Made by a program: the position numbers and the translations under genes
The notes under the pieces: model-generated
The model's database searches: none
The model's input: only the letters and a program-made list of their open reading frames with translations
What the model was told of the DNA's origin: nothing
Shown: in pieces, positions 7,903 to 15,016 of the stretch
Layout of the letters: each line of letters opens with the position of its first letter
How positions within the stretch are numbered: the stretch's first letter is position 1
Source: CALMUP01 sp035327305
GTDB taxonomy: Bacteria > Verrucomicrobiota > Kiritimatiellia > CAIVKH01
Assembly: GCA_035327305.1 (NCBI GenBank)
Contig: DAOLDL010000004.1
Location: 1-64,000, forward strand
Direction: 5' to 3'
DNA: 64,000 bases

Positions 7903-8921
7903 TCGTAGTCGGACAGCGGTGGCCAGGGTTGGGTATCGATCAAGTTTCCATTCACAAAAACAGAAATACTGTAATCGCCGGGCTCGATAAAGCCATTGGG
8001 AGCAGGTTTGGACAGTCGCAACCGCGGGACCGATTCACTGCATCCTGTATTACTGAACGGATTGATCGAATCTGACGCTCCCCAGCTTGCCGTAGCAGAG
8101 ATGGACGTCGTTGGGCATGTATTACAAATCAGAATAAAAATATCCTGTCCGCTCTCAAATTCATCGCAATACAGCGACATATTTTGGTATGAAGCGGATT
8201 CATTTCCCGTCAATGTGCACGGCGTTTCTCCGCCACCATTTCCATTTCCGCCTCCGCCACCGCCACCGCCGCCGCCACCACCGCCACCAGAAGGCGCCGG
8301 CGGGCTGGGCGGCGGGATATTGCCGCTCTTGGGTGATCCGGAATCATTTTCATTTTCGATGATAACCGCCGCGCCGCCAAGCAATGCGGCGCCCAACACG
8401 ATGGCGCTACCCTTTCCGCTCCATGAAAAACCTCCGCCGGCGGCGGCCGCTTTACTTCCTGTGCCAGGGTCAATGGGGTCGATTATTACAACTCGAATCC
8501 AAATCGTTCCGCCGATCCTTCCCATATTGTCGCGAGCATCGATGGCATACCAAAACACTTTGACTTGCTCAAAAAGCGTTACGGGAATCGTGGCTTGATA
8601 CGCGCCATCCTGGCCCTTTTCCCCGGTCATGGGAATCGCGATGGGTGTTCCTACGTCGGTTATGCGCACCAACACCGTGGCTTGTGTAACGGTCGAACCG
8701 GCCGATGCGCTGATCACGGCATGAATATTCACGGGGACGCCTCGCATGGCCGTGGTAACGGGAACGTGGGAAACCACCGGTGCATCAACAACGGATTCAA
8801 CGCCATCCGCCGGGGGATTATCGGCCTTCACCAGGCCATTGAACAAGGTCATAAGAGACAGACAACCAGTAAACCACAACACCAGCCACGGCCTAAAACA
8901 AACGATTTTCAAGTGTTTCAT
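7893..8921 (-). CDS. Secreted protein with poly-glycine linker, unknown function
   Basis: A 342-residue protein, not recognised as a named family. The start at 8921 has GGGAG seven to eight bases upstream and gives an export signal (WLVLWFTGCLSLMTLFNG). Residues ~40-150 form a beta-rich, Ig-like domain (HVPVTTAMRGVPVNIHAVI and on) that resembles domains sensing or binding at the surface. Next come a hydrophobic stretch (SAIVLGAALLGGAAVII), a Pro/Ser segment and a run of about 14 glycines interspersed with Asn. A C-terminal domain follows with several cysteines (TPCTL, SLYCDEF, ICNTC, TGCSES, YECL), probably disulphide bonded. The glycine tract is coded by GGN repeats prone to slippage. It overlaps rsmI by 10 nt. 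Confidence 0.7.
   Translation of the reverse strand: MKHLKIVCFRPWLVLWFTGCLSLMTLFNGLVKADNPPADGVESVVDAPVVSHVPVTTAMRGVPVNIHAVISASAGSTVTQATVLVRITDVGTPIAIPMTGEKGQDGAYQATIPVTLFEQVKVFWYAIDARDNMGRIGGTIWIRVVIIDPIDPGTGSKAAAAGGGFSWSGKGSAIVLGAALLGGAAVIIENENDSGSPKSGNIPPPSPPAPSGGGGGGGGGGGGGGNGNGGGETPCTLTGNESASYQNMSLYCDEFESGQDIFILICNTCPTTSISATASWGASDSINPFSNTGCSESVPRLRLSKPAPNGFIEPGDYSISVFVNGNLIDTQPWPPLSDYECL
8248..8288 (-). repeat. GGN trinucleotide repeat coding poly-Gly
   Basis: On the plus strand this tract is an almost uninterrupted run of CCG, CCT and CCA triplets. On the coding strand it gives consecutive glycines in the secreted protein at 7893-8921. Repeat-number change in threes would lengthen or shorten the linker without a frameshift. 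Confidence 0.8.
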
Positions 8922-8939
8922 GATGCGTCTCCCGGGCAG

Positions 8940-8967
8940 AATGTACACAGTGGCACATAAAAGGCAA
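8940..8967 (-). promoter_or_regulatory. Possible promoter for the secreted poly-Gly protein
   Basis: On the minus strand TTGCCT (8967-8962) and TACATT (8945-8940) are separated by 16 nt, placing transcription start just before the GGGAG ribosome site. The match to the sigma-70 consensus is moderate. Confidence 0.35.
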
Positions 8968-9001
8968 AGAAACACTTTTATCATATTGTGAATTTTTGTT
9001 C

Positions 9002-9030
9002 GTGCCAGAACCGGACGATTTCACTATAGT
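9002..9030 (+). promoter_or_regulatory. Possible ilvC promoter
   Basis: GTGCCA (9002-9007) and TATAGT (9025-9030) are spaced by 17 nt and match the sigma-70 consensus at 4/6 and 5/6 positions. The predicted leader of about 28 nt ends in the AGGAG site of ilvC. No leucine/valine-rich leader peptide or attenuator was seen. Confidence 0.4.
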
Positions 9031-9064
9031 TGCGCGCTTTATTGAGAAAACAGGAGTAAGGAAT

Positions 9065-10153
9065 ATGGCAAAGATTGACTTTGGTGGAGTAACTGAAAAC
9101 GTGGTGACGCGGAAGGAATTTCCTCTTTCCCTGGCCCGTAAAGCCCTGAAAAATGAAGTGATCGCCGTAATCGGATACGGCGTACAAGCCCCTGCACAAG
9201 CCTTGAACCTCAAGGATAACGGGTTCAACGTTATCGTGGGCGCCCGCGACTGGTCCCGGGCTAAAAAAGACGGATGGAAGCCCGGTGTTGACCTGTTTAC
9301 CATTGAAGAAGCCGCGGACCAGGGCACCATTCTTCTGTACCTGGTATCCGACGCCGGTCAGCGTCAACTATGGCCGACCCTGAAGAAATATCTGTCCAAA
9401 GGCAAGGCTCTCGCGTTTTCACACGGCTTTTCAATTGTCTACAAGGAGCAGACCAAAGTTATCCCCCCGAAGGATGTGGACGTCATTCTCGTGGCCCCCA
9501 AGGGTTCGGGTTTGAATGTGCGGCGCAACTTCCTTGCCGGCGCGGGAATCAACTCCAGCTATGGCGTGTTCCAGAATGCCACCGGTCGTGCGGATGAGCG
9601 TTGTATCGCGCTTGGTATCGGCATCGGTTCCGGTTACCTGTTCCCGACCACGTTTGCAAAAGAAGTGGTCAGCGACTTGACGGGTGAACGCGGCGTATTG
9701 ATGGGCGCATTGGCCGGCATCATGGAGGCGCAATATGAAGTGTTGCGCAAGAATGGCCATTCCCCGAGCGAAGCGTTTAATGAAACCGTCGAAGAGCTTA
9801 CCCAAAGCCTGATTCGCCTCGTGGACGAAAACGGCATGGACTGGATGTATGCCAACTGCTCGACCACCGCCCAACGTGGCGCGCTGGATTGGAAGCCAAA
9901 GTTCAAAAAGGCCACCCTTCCCGTATTCAAGGCGCTATACAACAGCGTAAAAACCGGCAAGGAAACACGTCGCGTGCTGACCACCTGCAGTAAAAAGAAT
10001 TACAAGGAACTGCTCTCCAGGGAACTCGATGTCCTGGGTAATTCAGAAATGTGGCGCGCCGGCAAAGCCGTACGCTCACTTCGCCCCAAAACCTCAAAGA
10101 GCGGATCGTTTGACGCCAAGGCCAAAGGTGTTGGCGGACGCACCATGAAGTAA
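9065..10153 (+). CDS. ilvC: Ketol-acid reductoisomerase (Bacteroidetes-type)
   Basis: This Mg2+/NADPH enzyme converts acetolactate or acetohydroxybutyrate to the dihydroxy acids of valine, leucine and isoleucine synthesis. The 362-residue protein starts at MAKIDFGG, with AGGAG nine nucleotides upstream. Family motifs: VIGYGVQAPAQALNLKDNGF (34-53) for NADPH, FSHGFSIVYKEQ, VAPKGSGLNVR, LTGERGVLMGA with acidic Mg ligands, and NETVEELTQSL plus YANCSTTAQRGALDW near the C-terminus. It resembles the short Bacteroidetes version more than the E. coli class II form. The third glycine of the Rossmann motif is Ala42 (GYGVQA). A charged tail of about 20 residues follows the usual end. It is flanked by its own promoter and terminator, with no other ilv gene nearby. 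Confidence 0.94.
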   Translation: MAKIDFGGVTENVVTRKEFPLSLARKALKNEVIAVIGYGVQAPAQALNLKDNGFNVIVGARDWSRAKKDGWKPGVDLFTIEEAADQGTILLYLVSDAGQRQLWPTLKKYLSKGKALAFSHGFSIVYKEQTKVIPPKDVDVILVAPKGSGLNVRRNFLAGAGINSSYGVFQNATGRADERCIALGIGIGSGYLFPTTFAKEVVSDLTGERGVLMGALAGIMEAQYEVLRKNGHSPSEAFNETVEELTQSLIRLVDENGMDWMYANCSTTAQRGALDWKPKFKKATLPVFKALYNSVKTGKETRRVLTTCSKKNYKELLSRELDVLGNSEMWRAGKAVRSLRPKTSKSGSFDAKAKGVGGRTMK

Positions 10154-10175
10154 TAGGGAAAACGGATTCGCCTGC

Positions 10176-10210
10176 AAAAAGACGCCGCGTAAAGCGGCGT
10201 CTTTTTTTTT
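10176..10210 (+). terminator. Intrinsic terminator of ilvC
   Basis: GACGCCGC (10181-10188) pairs with GCGGCGTC (10194-10201) around a GTAAA loop, followed by nine T and preceded by five A. It lies 23 nt after the ilvC stop and is a strong rho-independent terminator. Confidence 0.93.
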
Positions 10211-10224
10211 GCCGGAATTCGCGC
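10181..10224 (+). repeat. Direct repeat, copy 1 (terminator unit)
   Basis: The terminator hairpin, its T-run and the following GCCGGAATTCGCGC are repeated in the same orientation at 10763-10805. The two copies differ only in T-run length (9 against 8). Because the identity extends past the T-run, this is duplication rather than convergence. Confidence 0.92.
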
Positions 10225-10762
10225 TTTCCTGACTTCAACAATGGGACACCCATAGCCAGTCGGTCTTCAGAGAAAACTTGATGCGGCCTGGCGATACTGA
10301 ACGAGGGCCAGGCGGGAATCCGTCGGAGGAGAGTCGTCCGTCCCAGCGGGCCGCCTGCGGCGCATAAAAAGTCTGGCACTTTACACAATCATCTCCATGT
10401 TCCTCATGGGTTGGATGATGTAGGGAACATGAACGCGTTGATGACCTCTTTCTCGATCCGCCGTCACACGGCGGATCGAGGTGCAAGCGCGAGCGGCTTC
10501 CGGTGATCCCGCGAATGCGGGATCAGCAACGTGGGGGGCTGGTTTGAGGCGATATCAAGGCGCGGCGGTCGCGGCTGGACTCATGTCCGCCGCGACTGCC
10601 GCAACGCCGAAAGCGCCCAAATCCAGACCGTCGCGTTGCGGCCGGAAGCCGCGAGCCATCATCATGCACTGCATGGGACACCCAAACCAGCCCTGACTCA
10701 AAACCGATTCATGGAATAGCTATGACTTACAAAAGGGAAGTTTCATGATGTTGAACTCAGGA
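10225..10762 (+). other. Gene-free hairpin-rich tract; candidate structured RNA
   Basis: No convincing gene is present in about 540 nt. Instead there is a series of stems: GCCTGGC 10286-10292 with 10307-10313; CATGTTCC 10396-10403 with 10424-10431; a perfect 12-bp stem 10452-10463/10469-10480 (loop TCACA); a 9-bp stem 10504-10512/10517-10525 (loop GAAT); a 14-bp stem 10562-10575/10589-10602 continued after one bulge by GGAC/GTCC (10577-10580/10585-10588); and TTGCGGC 10636-10642 with 10648-10654. ATGGGACACCCA occurs at 10241-10252 and again at 10673-10684. The tract ends in an intrinsic terminator on the plus strand. It could be a structured non-coding RNA on the plus strand or a decayed hairpin-rich element; I cannot tell which. 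Confidence 0.55.
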
Positions 10763-10791
10763 GACGCCGCGTAAAGCGGCGTCTTTTTTTT
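10758..10791 (+). terminator. Second intrinsic terminator (copy of the ilvC terminator)
   Basis: GACGCCGC (10763-10770) pairs with GCGGCGTC (10776-10783), loop GTAAA, followed by eight T. No protein gene on the plus strand ends just before it, so it would terminate an RNA transcribed from the 10.2-10.76 kb tract or act as a back-up for ilvC. Confidence 0.9.
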
Positions 10792-10805
10792 GCCGGAATT
10801 CGCGC
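10763..10805 (+). repeat. Direct repeat, copy 2 (terminator unit)
   Basis: Same unit as 10181-10224, same orientation, one T shorter. The two units bracket the hairpin-rich tract. Confidence 0.92.
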
Positions 10806-10866
10806 CTTCGGCAAAGCTGTTTATCGTCAACGTATGACGTGTACTGTCGGATATAAATCGGGCTGG

Positions 10867-11919
10867 TCAACCATACTGTTCAGCAATCCATTTCTGGTAC
10901 TCACCACTGCGGATACGATCGACCCATTGGGTATTTTCGAGGTACCAGTGAATGGTTTTACGGATGCCGGATTCAAAGGACTCCGCAGGACGCCAACCCA
11001 GTTCCTTCTCAATTTTTGTGCAATCGATGGCATACCGGCGATCATGACCGGGCCGGTCCTTGACATAGGTTATCAACGAGCGGCGGTTGGTTCCAGGCTT
11101 CAGTTCGCCCACAACTTCATCCAGAATATCGCAGATAGCATGAACGACATCGATGTTCTTCATTTCGTTCCGGCCACCGACATTGTACGTCTGCCCCTTG
11201 CGGCCACGGTTCATAATTTCCCAGATCGCCACACAGTGGTCACGGACATAAAGCCAGTCACGAACATTCAAACCGTCCCCGTAAACCGGCAATGCCTTGC
11301 CGTCGCGGGCATTCAGAATCATCAGCGAAATCAACTTTTCCGGAAACTGGTACGGCCCGTAATTATTCGAGCAATTGGACATGGTTACCGGCAGTTTATA
11401 TGTTTCGTGATATGCTCGAACCAAATGATCGGAAGACGCCTTGGATGCGCTATACGGACTATTGGGCGAATACGGCGTTTCTTCGACAAAATAACCGGTG
11501 TCGCCCAGGCTTCCAAAAACTTCATCGGTGCTTACGTGGTGAAAAAGCTTGATGCGGTCCATGCGTTCGCGGGCAAGCTGAAGAAGCGTGTATGTACCCA
11601 CAATGTTGGTCTGGATGAAATCATCAGGACGCACAATGGAACGATCAACATGGGATTCCGCCGCAAAATGGGCAATGGTATCCACCTCGTACCGATCCAG
11701 CGTGTCGGCCATTTGTTCGCGATTGCAAATATCAGACTTAACCAGGACGTAGCGTCCCGCAAACGAGTCTTCAAGATCGGCAAGGCTTTCCGGATTACCG
11801 GCGTAGGTCAATTTATCGACATTGATGATCCGCCCCTTGAAATCCGTTTCGGTCAACAGATACCGGATAAAATTTGCCCCGATAAACCCGCAACCACCCG
11901 TCACCATAATCGTTTTCAT
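10867..11919 (-). CDS. rfbB: dTDP-glucose 4,6-dehydratase
   Basis: RfbB (RmlB) makes dTDP-4-keto-6-deoxyglucose, the second step towards dTDP-L-rhamnose. The 350-residue extended short-chain dehydrogenase has the NAD site MVTGGCGFIGANFIRYLL at the N-terminus, FAAESHVDRS, the catalytic HVSTDEVFGSLG (Thr-Asp-Glu), PYSASKASSDHLVRAY with the Tyr-x3-Lys pair, and NNYGPYQFPEKL. The start at 11919 is the ATG directly before the Rossmann strand; an in-frame extension to 12018 is unlikely. It is separated from rfbC and rfbA, which lie 3.5 kb upstream on the same strand, by the PP-loop cassette. The product feeds O-antigen or other surface polysaccharide. Confidence 0.94.
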   Translation of the reverse strand: MKTIMVTGGCGFIGANFIRYLLTETDFKGRIINVDKLTYAGNPESLADLEDSFAGRYVLVKSDICNREQMADTLDRYEVDTIAHFAAESHVDRSIVRPDDFIQTNIVGTYTLLQLARERMDRIKLFHHVSTDEVFGSLGDTGYFVEETPYSPNSPYSASKASSDHLVRAYHETYKLPVTMSNCSNNYGPYQFPEKLISLMILNARDGKALPVYGDGLNVRDWLYVRDHCVAIWEIMNRGRKGQTYNVGGRNEMKNIDVVHAICDILDEVVGELKPGTNRRSLITYVKDRPGHDRRYAIDCTKIEKELGWRPAESFESGIRKTIHWYLENTQWVDRIRSGEYQKWIAEQYG

Positions 11920-12069
11920 AATCTCGTGTTTCCCTCTAAAGGTGTATGAAGTTAGGGTTGAACCATCTTTTTGGCAATACGGAATGAAGAAGGAACCTCG
12001 CAACCAGAAAGGGGGCACATGCGATACAAGAAATTAATGGAAGAACGGCCTTGAGCTTATAAAGCAGAT

Positions 12070-12852
12070 TCAGTGCAGTTTTTTCCGGTAATACTCATGG
12101 TATAAATGTGCAAAACGCTGTGGAACGTAGGTAAGCAACAGGCATCGCCGGCTTTGTGCCGAGTGATTCGGCGCACTTCGGTGAGGGGCGAGTGAATGGA
12201 AAAACATGACATCGCCCGGCATTAAATCCACTCGTTTAGGCGAAAATCCCTCCAGAAGCGAGGGATCCGTATCCATCGGGGCATCCGGTGTGCCGGGAAT
12301 GCGCGATTGATGCATGCCGGGATAAATTTCCAAGGCTCCGTTTTTTTCATTTGCCTCATCGATTGCCACCCACACAGACAGCATTTCTTCGGCCGGTATA
12401 CCCAGTAACTCCCAATATGGATAATCCTGGTGAACGTCATAACCATAGGTTCCGGGCGGCTTCATGATCAGCTTGTCTTTGAACAATGCCACAGGGCCAC
12501 CGATCAATGCTTCTGTCGGATTGGTCAATCGCTGATCAGACGCCAAAGCGCTAAATATCGGTGAAAGATCCAGGACAGGGTCCAAACGATCCATGATGGC
12601 GCCCAGCGAAAGATGTTTACGACCCGACACGCGGGGATGATCGGTTTTCTGCAATTCCGCTACCAGGCGATCACACTCTGCCCGCCACGACGCGATTTCT
12701 TCGGCATGAAAACACCCTTGGAGCAGGGTAAAGCCGGCTTCACGGTAATGCTGAATGTATTTCAAATCTCCAACCGCACAGGCAGATTCGTTACCGGTTA
12801 CTACGCGTCCATTCATGGCAGGATCCGACATTCTTGAAGTTGTTTCTATCAT
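12070..12852 (-). CDS. Phytanoyl-CoA dioxygenase (PhyH) family protein
   Basis: A 260-residue non-haem Fe(II)/2-oxoglutarate oxygenase. The iron triad is visible as His141-x-Asp143 (VHQDYPYW) and the distal His224 in GDVMFFHSLAPHRSAPN. The 2-oxoglutarate-binding arginine is likely in the following SQSRRCLLL. Related enzymes hydroxylate lipids, amino acids or natural products; the substrate here is unknown. The stated start overlaps the upstream GNAT gene by 62 nt; later ATGs at 12831 and 12816 would shorten the overlap but not remove it, so the genes are co-translated. It is the last gene of a four-gene cassette within the rhamnose region. Confidence 0.85.
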   Translation of the reverse strand: MIETTSRMSDPAMNGRVVTGNESACAVGDLKYIQHYREAGFTLLQGCFHAEEIASWRAECDRLVAELQKTDHPRVSGRKHLSLGAIMDRLDPVLDLSPIFSALASDQRLTNPTEALIGGPVALFKDKLIMKPPGTYGYDVHQDYPYWELLGIPAEEMLSVWVAIDEANEKNGALEIYPGMHQSRIPGTPDAPMDTDPSLLEGFSPKRVDLMPGDVMFFHSLAPHRSAPNHSAQSRRCLLLTYVPQRFAHLYHEYYRKKLH

Positions 12853-13564
12853 ATAAAGACGGATGATTATCAGATGTCACGGCAAAAGCAATAAGTGGCT
12901 CATCCGGTGGAAGCAAAACACTTAATGCTGTCAGAACCTGTGATCCGACACCTTTCCCACGAAGGTCCGGATGCACAATGAAGTTTTTCAGCCTGACGAC
13001 GCCATTATATTTCATAATTCCATAGGATGCCACCACGCCTCCGGCCTTGCCCCGAGCCAGATAAAATGAGATTGCTCCGCTCTGACGCTTCCTTTTTTCC
13101 ATTTCGATATACAAACGGGCATTTACGACATGGCCATCAGGCGCTTGTTGTTCCAATCCAAACAATTCCTCGCGGGCCGACCAATCCGAGAGGGTCACCA
13201 CTTCCAACAGCTCCAACTCAACGTTTGCCGGATTCGCACTGCGGATTTCCGCTCCCGTGGCGGCTTGCACCCGTTCGGTTCTCATTTTGTAACCCGATTC
13301 GGTCAATACCCTGCTCCACTCCGGCGATACTTTGTCCAAATAGATGCGAAATCGGGGAAGACCGAGCTTGATCACGCACGCTTCCAGCTCACGAACCAAC
13401 AAACAAGGGTCGGCGGTCATGTCAACACGCATGGCGGTGGAAGCTGAAGTCAATTCCTCCAATTCGGGCATCCATACAAACTCGCAACCGGGTAAATGTA
13501 TTTTCCGCGCGGCCATTTCGAAATACACCGCATCACTTTCCAGCGCATTACGTTCAACGGTCAT
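12791..13564 (-). CDS. GNAT family N-acetyltransferase
   Basis: A 257-residue protein whose C-terminal half is a GNAT fold. The acetyl-CoA site appears as VRLKNFIVHPDLRGKGVGSQ (motif A, with the R-G-K-G-V-G loop), followed by motif B, AFAVTSDNHPSLYDRNNFKN. The N-terminal half is a diverged second GNAT-like domain or a substrate domain. Acceptor unknown; an amino sugar or amino acid would suit the sugar-nucleotide surroundings, but that is inference. Its ATG overlaps the stop of the PP-loop gene as ATGA, and its 3' end overlaps the dioxygenase gene, so it is tightly coupled to both. Confidence 0.82.
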   Translation of the reverse strand: MTVERNALESDAVYFEMAARKIHLPGCEFVWMPELEELTSASTAMRVDMTADPCLLVRELEACVIKLGLPRFRIYLDKVSPEWSRVLTESGYKMRTERVQAATGAEIRSANPANVELELLEVVTLSDWSAREELFGLEQQAPDGHVVNARLYIEMEKRKRQSGAISFYLARGKAGGVVASYGIMKYNGVVRLKNFIVHPDLRGKGVGSQVLTALSVLLPPDEPLIAFAVTSDNHPSLYDRNNFKNVGSCHEWTRSNR

Positions 13565-14739
13565 CTATTTCCACCCAACTGTGAAAGCAATCCATTGCAC
13601 AAGTTGTTGATATGCGTAACCGCATCATCGCGCCACCGGAGAAGTAAAAGTTTTCTGCGACCGGTTGATCGTTCAATAAGATTCAGGATGGCTTCCCTCA
13701 AGACGCGCGACCGGCAATTAGCATAAATTGCCGACCACGGAATGGCCAATCCCGCCGGCCTGATCATGGGCAGGTTATTCAGTTTTTTCACCAGATCACC
13801 TCGTTCAAACGCCGTGGATCGGGACAACACGCCCAGGACCTCCAGCGTCATCATGGTGCGAAGACATTTTTCGCAACACGAGCAATTTCCGGTTGAGGCG
13901 CGGTTTTCCCAGCATACTCGAACATGCGCCAAAAAATCCGCGTTTCGTGCGATTGCGGCGGTTTTCTGGAAGCGGAGATATTGTTCGCCGTAATGCTCAA
14001 TCTTCACACGCGAGGTGGAGTAATGTTTGTCGGTATCCCTGTGACTCCCCCAAGGCTGGGCAACTTTGTAAAAATAACTGGAGGGAATTAGCAATCGCTC
14101 AATACAATCGCGCAATACAAGTCCGCCGGCGGCAATTGCCGCGCCGTGGGTTTTTCGCCAATCCGCCTTTCCGAAGATATGATGCCCGCGAAGATTGGTG
14201 CGAAGGATCAGAAGTTTTTTATTGTTGTGCGCGACCAGGGTTTCCATGGATCGCCTGAAGGCCTGCATGCGGATATGATGATCGAGCGGAATGTCAAATC
14301 CCTGCACGAAATAGAGGGCGTCAATGCGATCCAGGTTGCCCAGATAAGTATGAAATGAATCAACTCCTCCCGTGAAACAAGAGGCGACCATTCGGCGGGT
14401 TGTCGGCAAGGATTCTTCCATCACGCACGTAGAGTCCGACAAAGGGAATACTGACGAGCCGGGAAACCACCAATTGCGGTATATCGCCACCAGCTTTTTT
14501 TGTCCCTCCAACCAGGCGGCGTCAACCGGCGATTCAAGGCACAATTGTGCGCCGGCCTCCAGCGCGGGAATCAACATGGCGCCGGCAAATGCTTCGATGG
14601 AGGGGGCAAGCTCCGCGCCGTCCGACTCGAACCAAACGGACTCCCCGTCAATTTCACAAACGACGCGGTAACCGCCGCATATTTGTTCAATACAAGGCGT
14701 CGAAAGCTTCCAATAGGGTCTCACGTCAGCCGGCATCAA
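13561..14739 (-). CDS. QueC-like PP-loop ATPase with Cys4 site, uncharacterised
   Basis: A 392-residue protein with an N-HIPP/PP-loop ATPase core: FTGGVDSF (122-129) is the pyrophosphate-binding SGGxDS motif with Thr for Ser. Further on are PWGSHRDTDKHYSTS (about 229-243) and a cysteine cluster (Cys276, 286, 288, 289, 292; CWEN, then NCSCCEKCLRTM) spaced like the zinc site of 7-cyano-7-deazaguanine synthase QueC. The first ~110 residues are a separate domain. PP-loop enzymes adenylate a carboxyl or carbonyl group before amidation or thiolation. The long N-terminal domain and the absence of other queuosine genes argue against true QueC. It overlaps the gene before and the gene after it by four bases (ATGA). 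Confidence 0.75.
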   Translation of the reverse strand: MMPADVRPYWKLSTPCIEQICGGYRVVCEIDGESVWFESDGAELAPSIEAFAGAMLIPALEAGAQLCLESPVDAAWLEGQKKLVAIYRNWWFPGSSVFPLSDSTCVMEESLPTTRRMVASCFTGGVDSFHTYLGNLDRIDALYFVQGFDIPLDHHIRMQAFRRSMETLVAHNNKKLLILRTNLRGHHIFGKADWRKTHGAAIAAGGLVLRDCIERLLIPSSYFYKVAQPWGSHRDTDKHYSTSRVKIEHYGEQYLRFQKTAAIARNADFLAHVRVCWENRASTGNCSCCEKCLRTMMTLEVLGVLSRSTAFERGDLVKKLNNLPMIRPAGLAIPWSAIYANCRSRVLREAILNLIERSTGRRKLLLLRWRDDAVTHINNLCNGLLSQLGGNR

Positions 14740-14930
14740 TCACGAATTTCCAACTCGATAAAGTCTTCACCCACGGATGTACATGGACAAAGTTCCAGGC
14801 GGTATCGAATTTCGTCGCGCATGGCATCCAGCGCATTCGTCGGGCTTAATGCTCTCGTTGTCAATCCAAGATCCGCGCATTCAGCCACGAATTCCCCATC
14901 CTCACAATCCAATGAAACATTGTATTTCAT
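14736..14930 (-). CDS. Small HicB-like protein
   Basis: A 64-residue protein (MKYNVSLDCEDGEFVAECAD start) with the beta-beta-alpha pattern of HicB/DUF1902-type proteins: a strand, an acidic turn, a strand with AECADLGL, then a helix ALDAMRDEIRYRLE. It has no DNA-binding C-terminal domain and there is no HicA partner beside it, so it is probably not a toxin-antitoxin antitoxin. Its stop overlaps the start of the PP-loop gene (ATGA), which supports it as a real gene and suggests that it partners or regulates that enzyme. Confidence is good for the gene and moderate for the family. Confidence 0.65.
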   Translation of the reverse strand: MKYNVSLDCEDGEFVAECADLGLTTRALSPTNALDAMRDEIRYRLELCPCTSVGEDFIELEIRD

Positions 14931-14981
14931 ATCGGTATCTTCACTTATCGTACACTATAGGATTAGACAAACCAACCTGTA

Positions 14982-15010
14982 TTGCCAGTCGAATTTTGTT
15001 GTGTTATTAT
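14982..15010 (+). promoter_or_regulatory. Promoter of the thioredoxin-like gene, probably leaderless
   Basis: TTGCCA (14982-14987) and TATTAT (15005-15010) are exactly 17 nt apart. The ATG of the next gene follows six nucleotides after the -10, where transcription normally starts. The mRNA would then have no leader, and no Shine-Dalgarno is present. Confidence 0.6.
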
Positions 15011-15016
15011 GTCCAA

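Noticed and set aside
9927..10486. Minus-strand reading frames within and after ilvC
   Set aside because: They are shadows of ilvC and of the hairpin tract, with arginine/proline-rich sequences and no recognised domain; the hairpins explain the tract better.
10481..10719. Plus-strand short frames in the hairpin tract
   Set aside because: They have low-complexity composition, no ribosome site and no similarity to anything known to me, and they cross the perfect stems.
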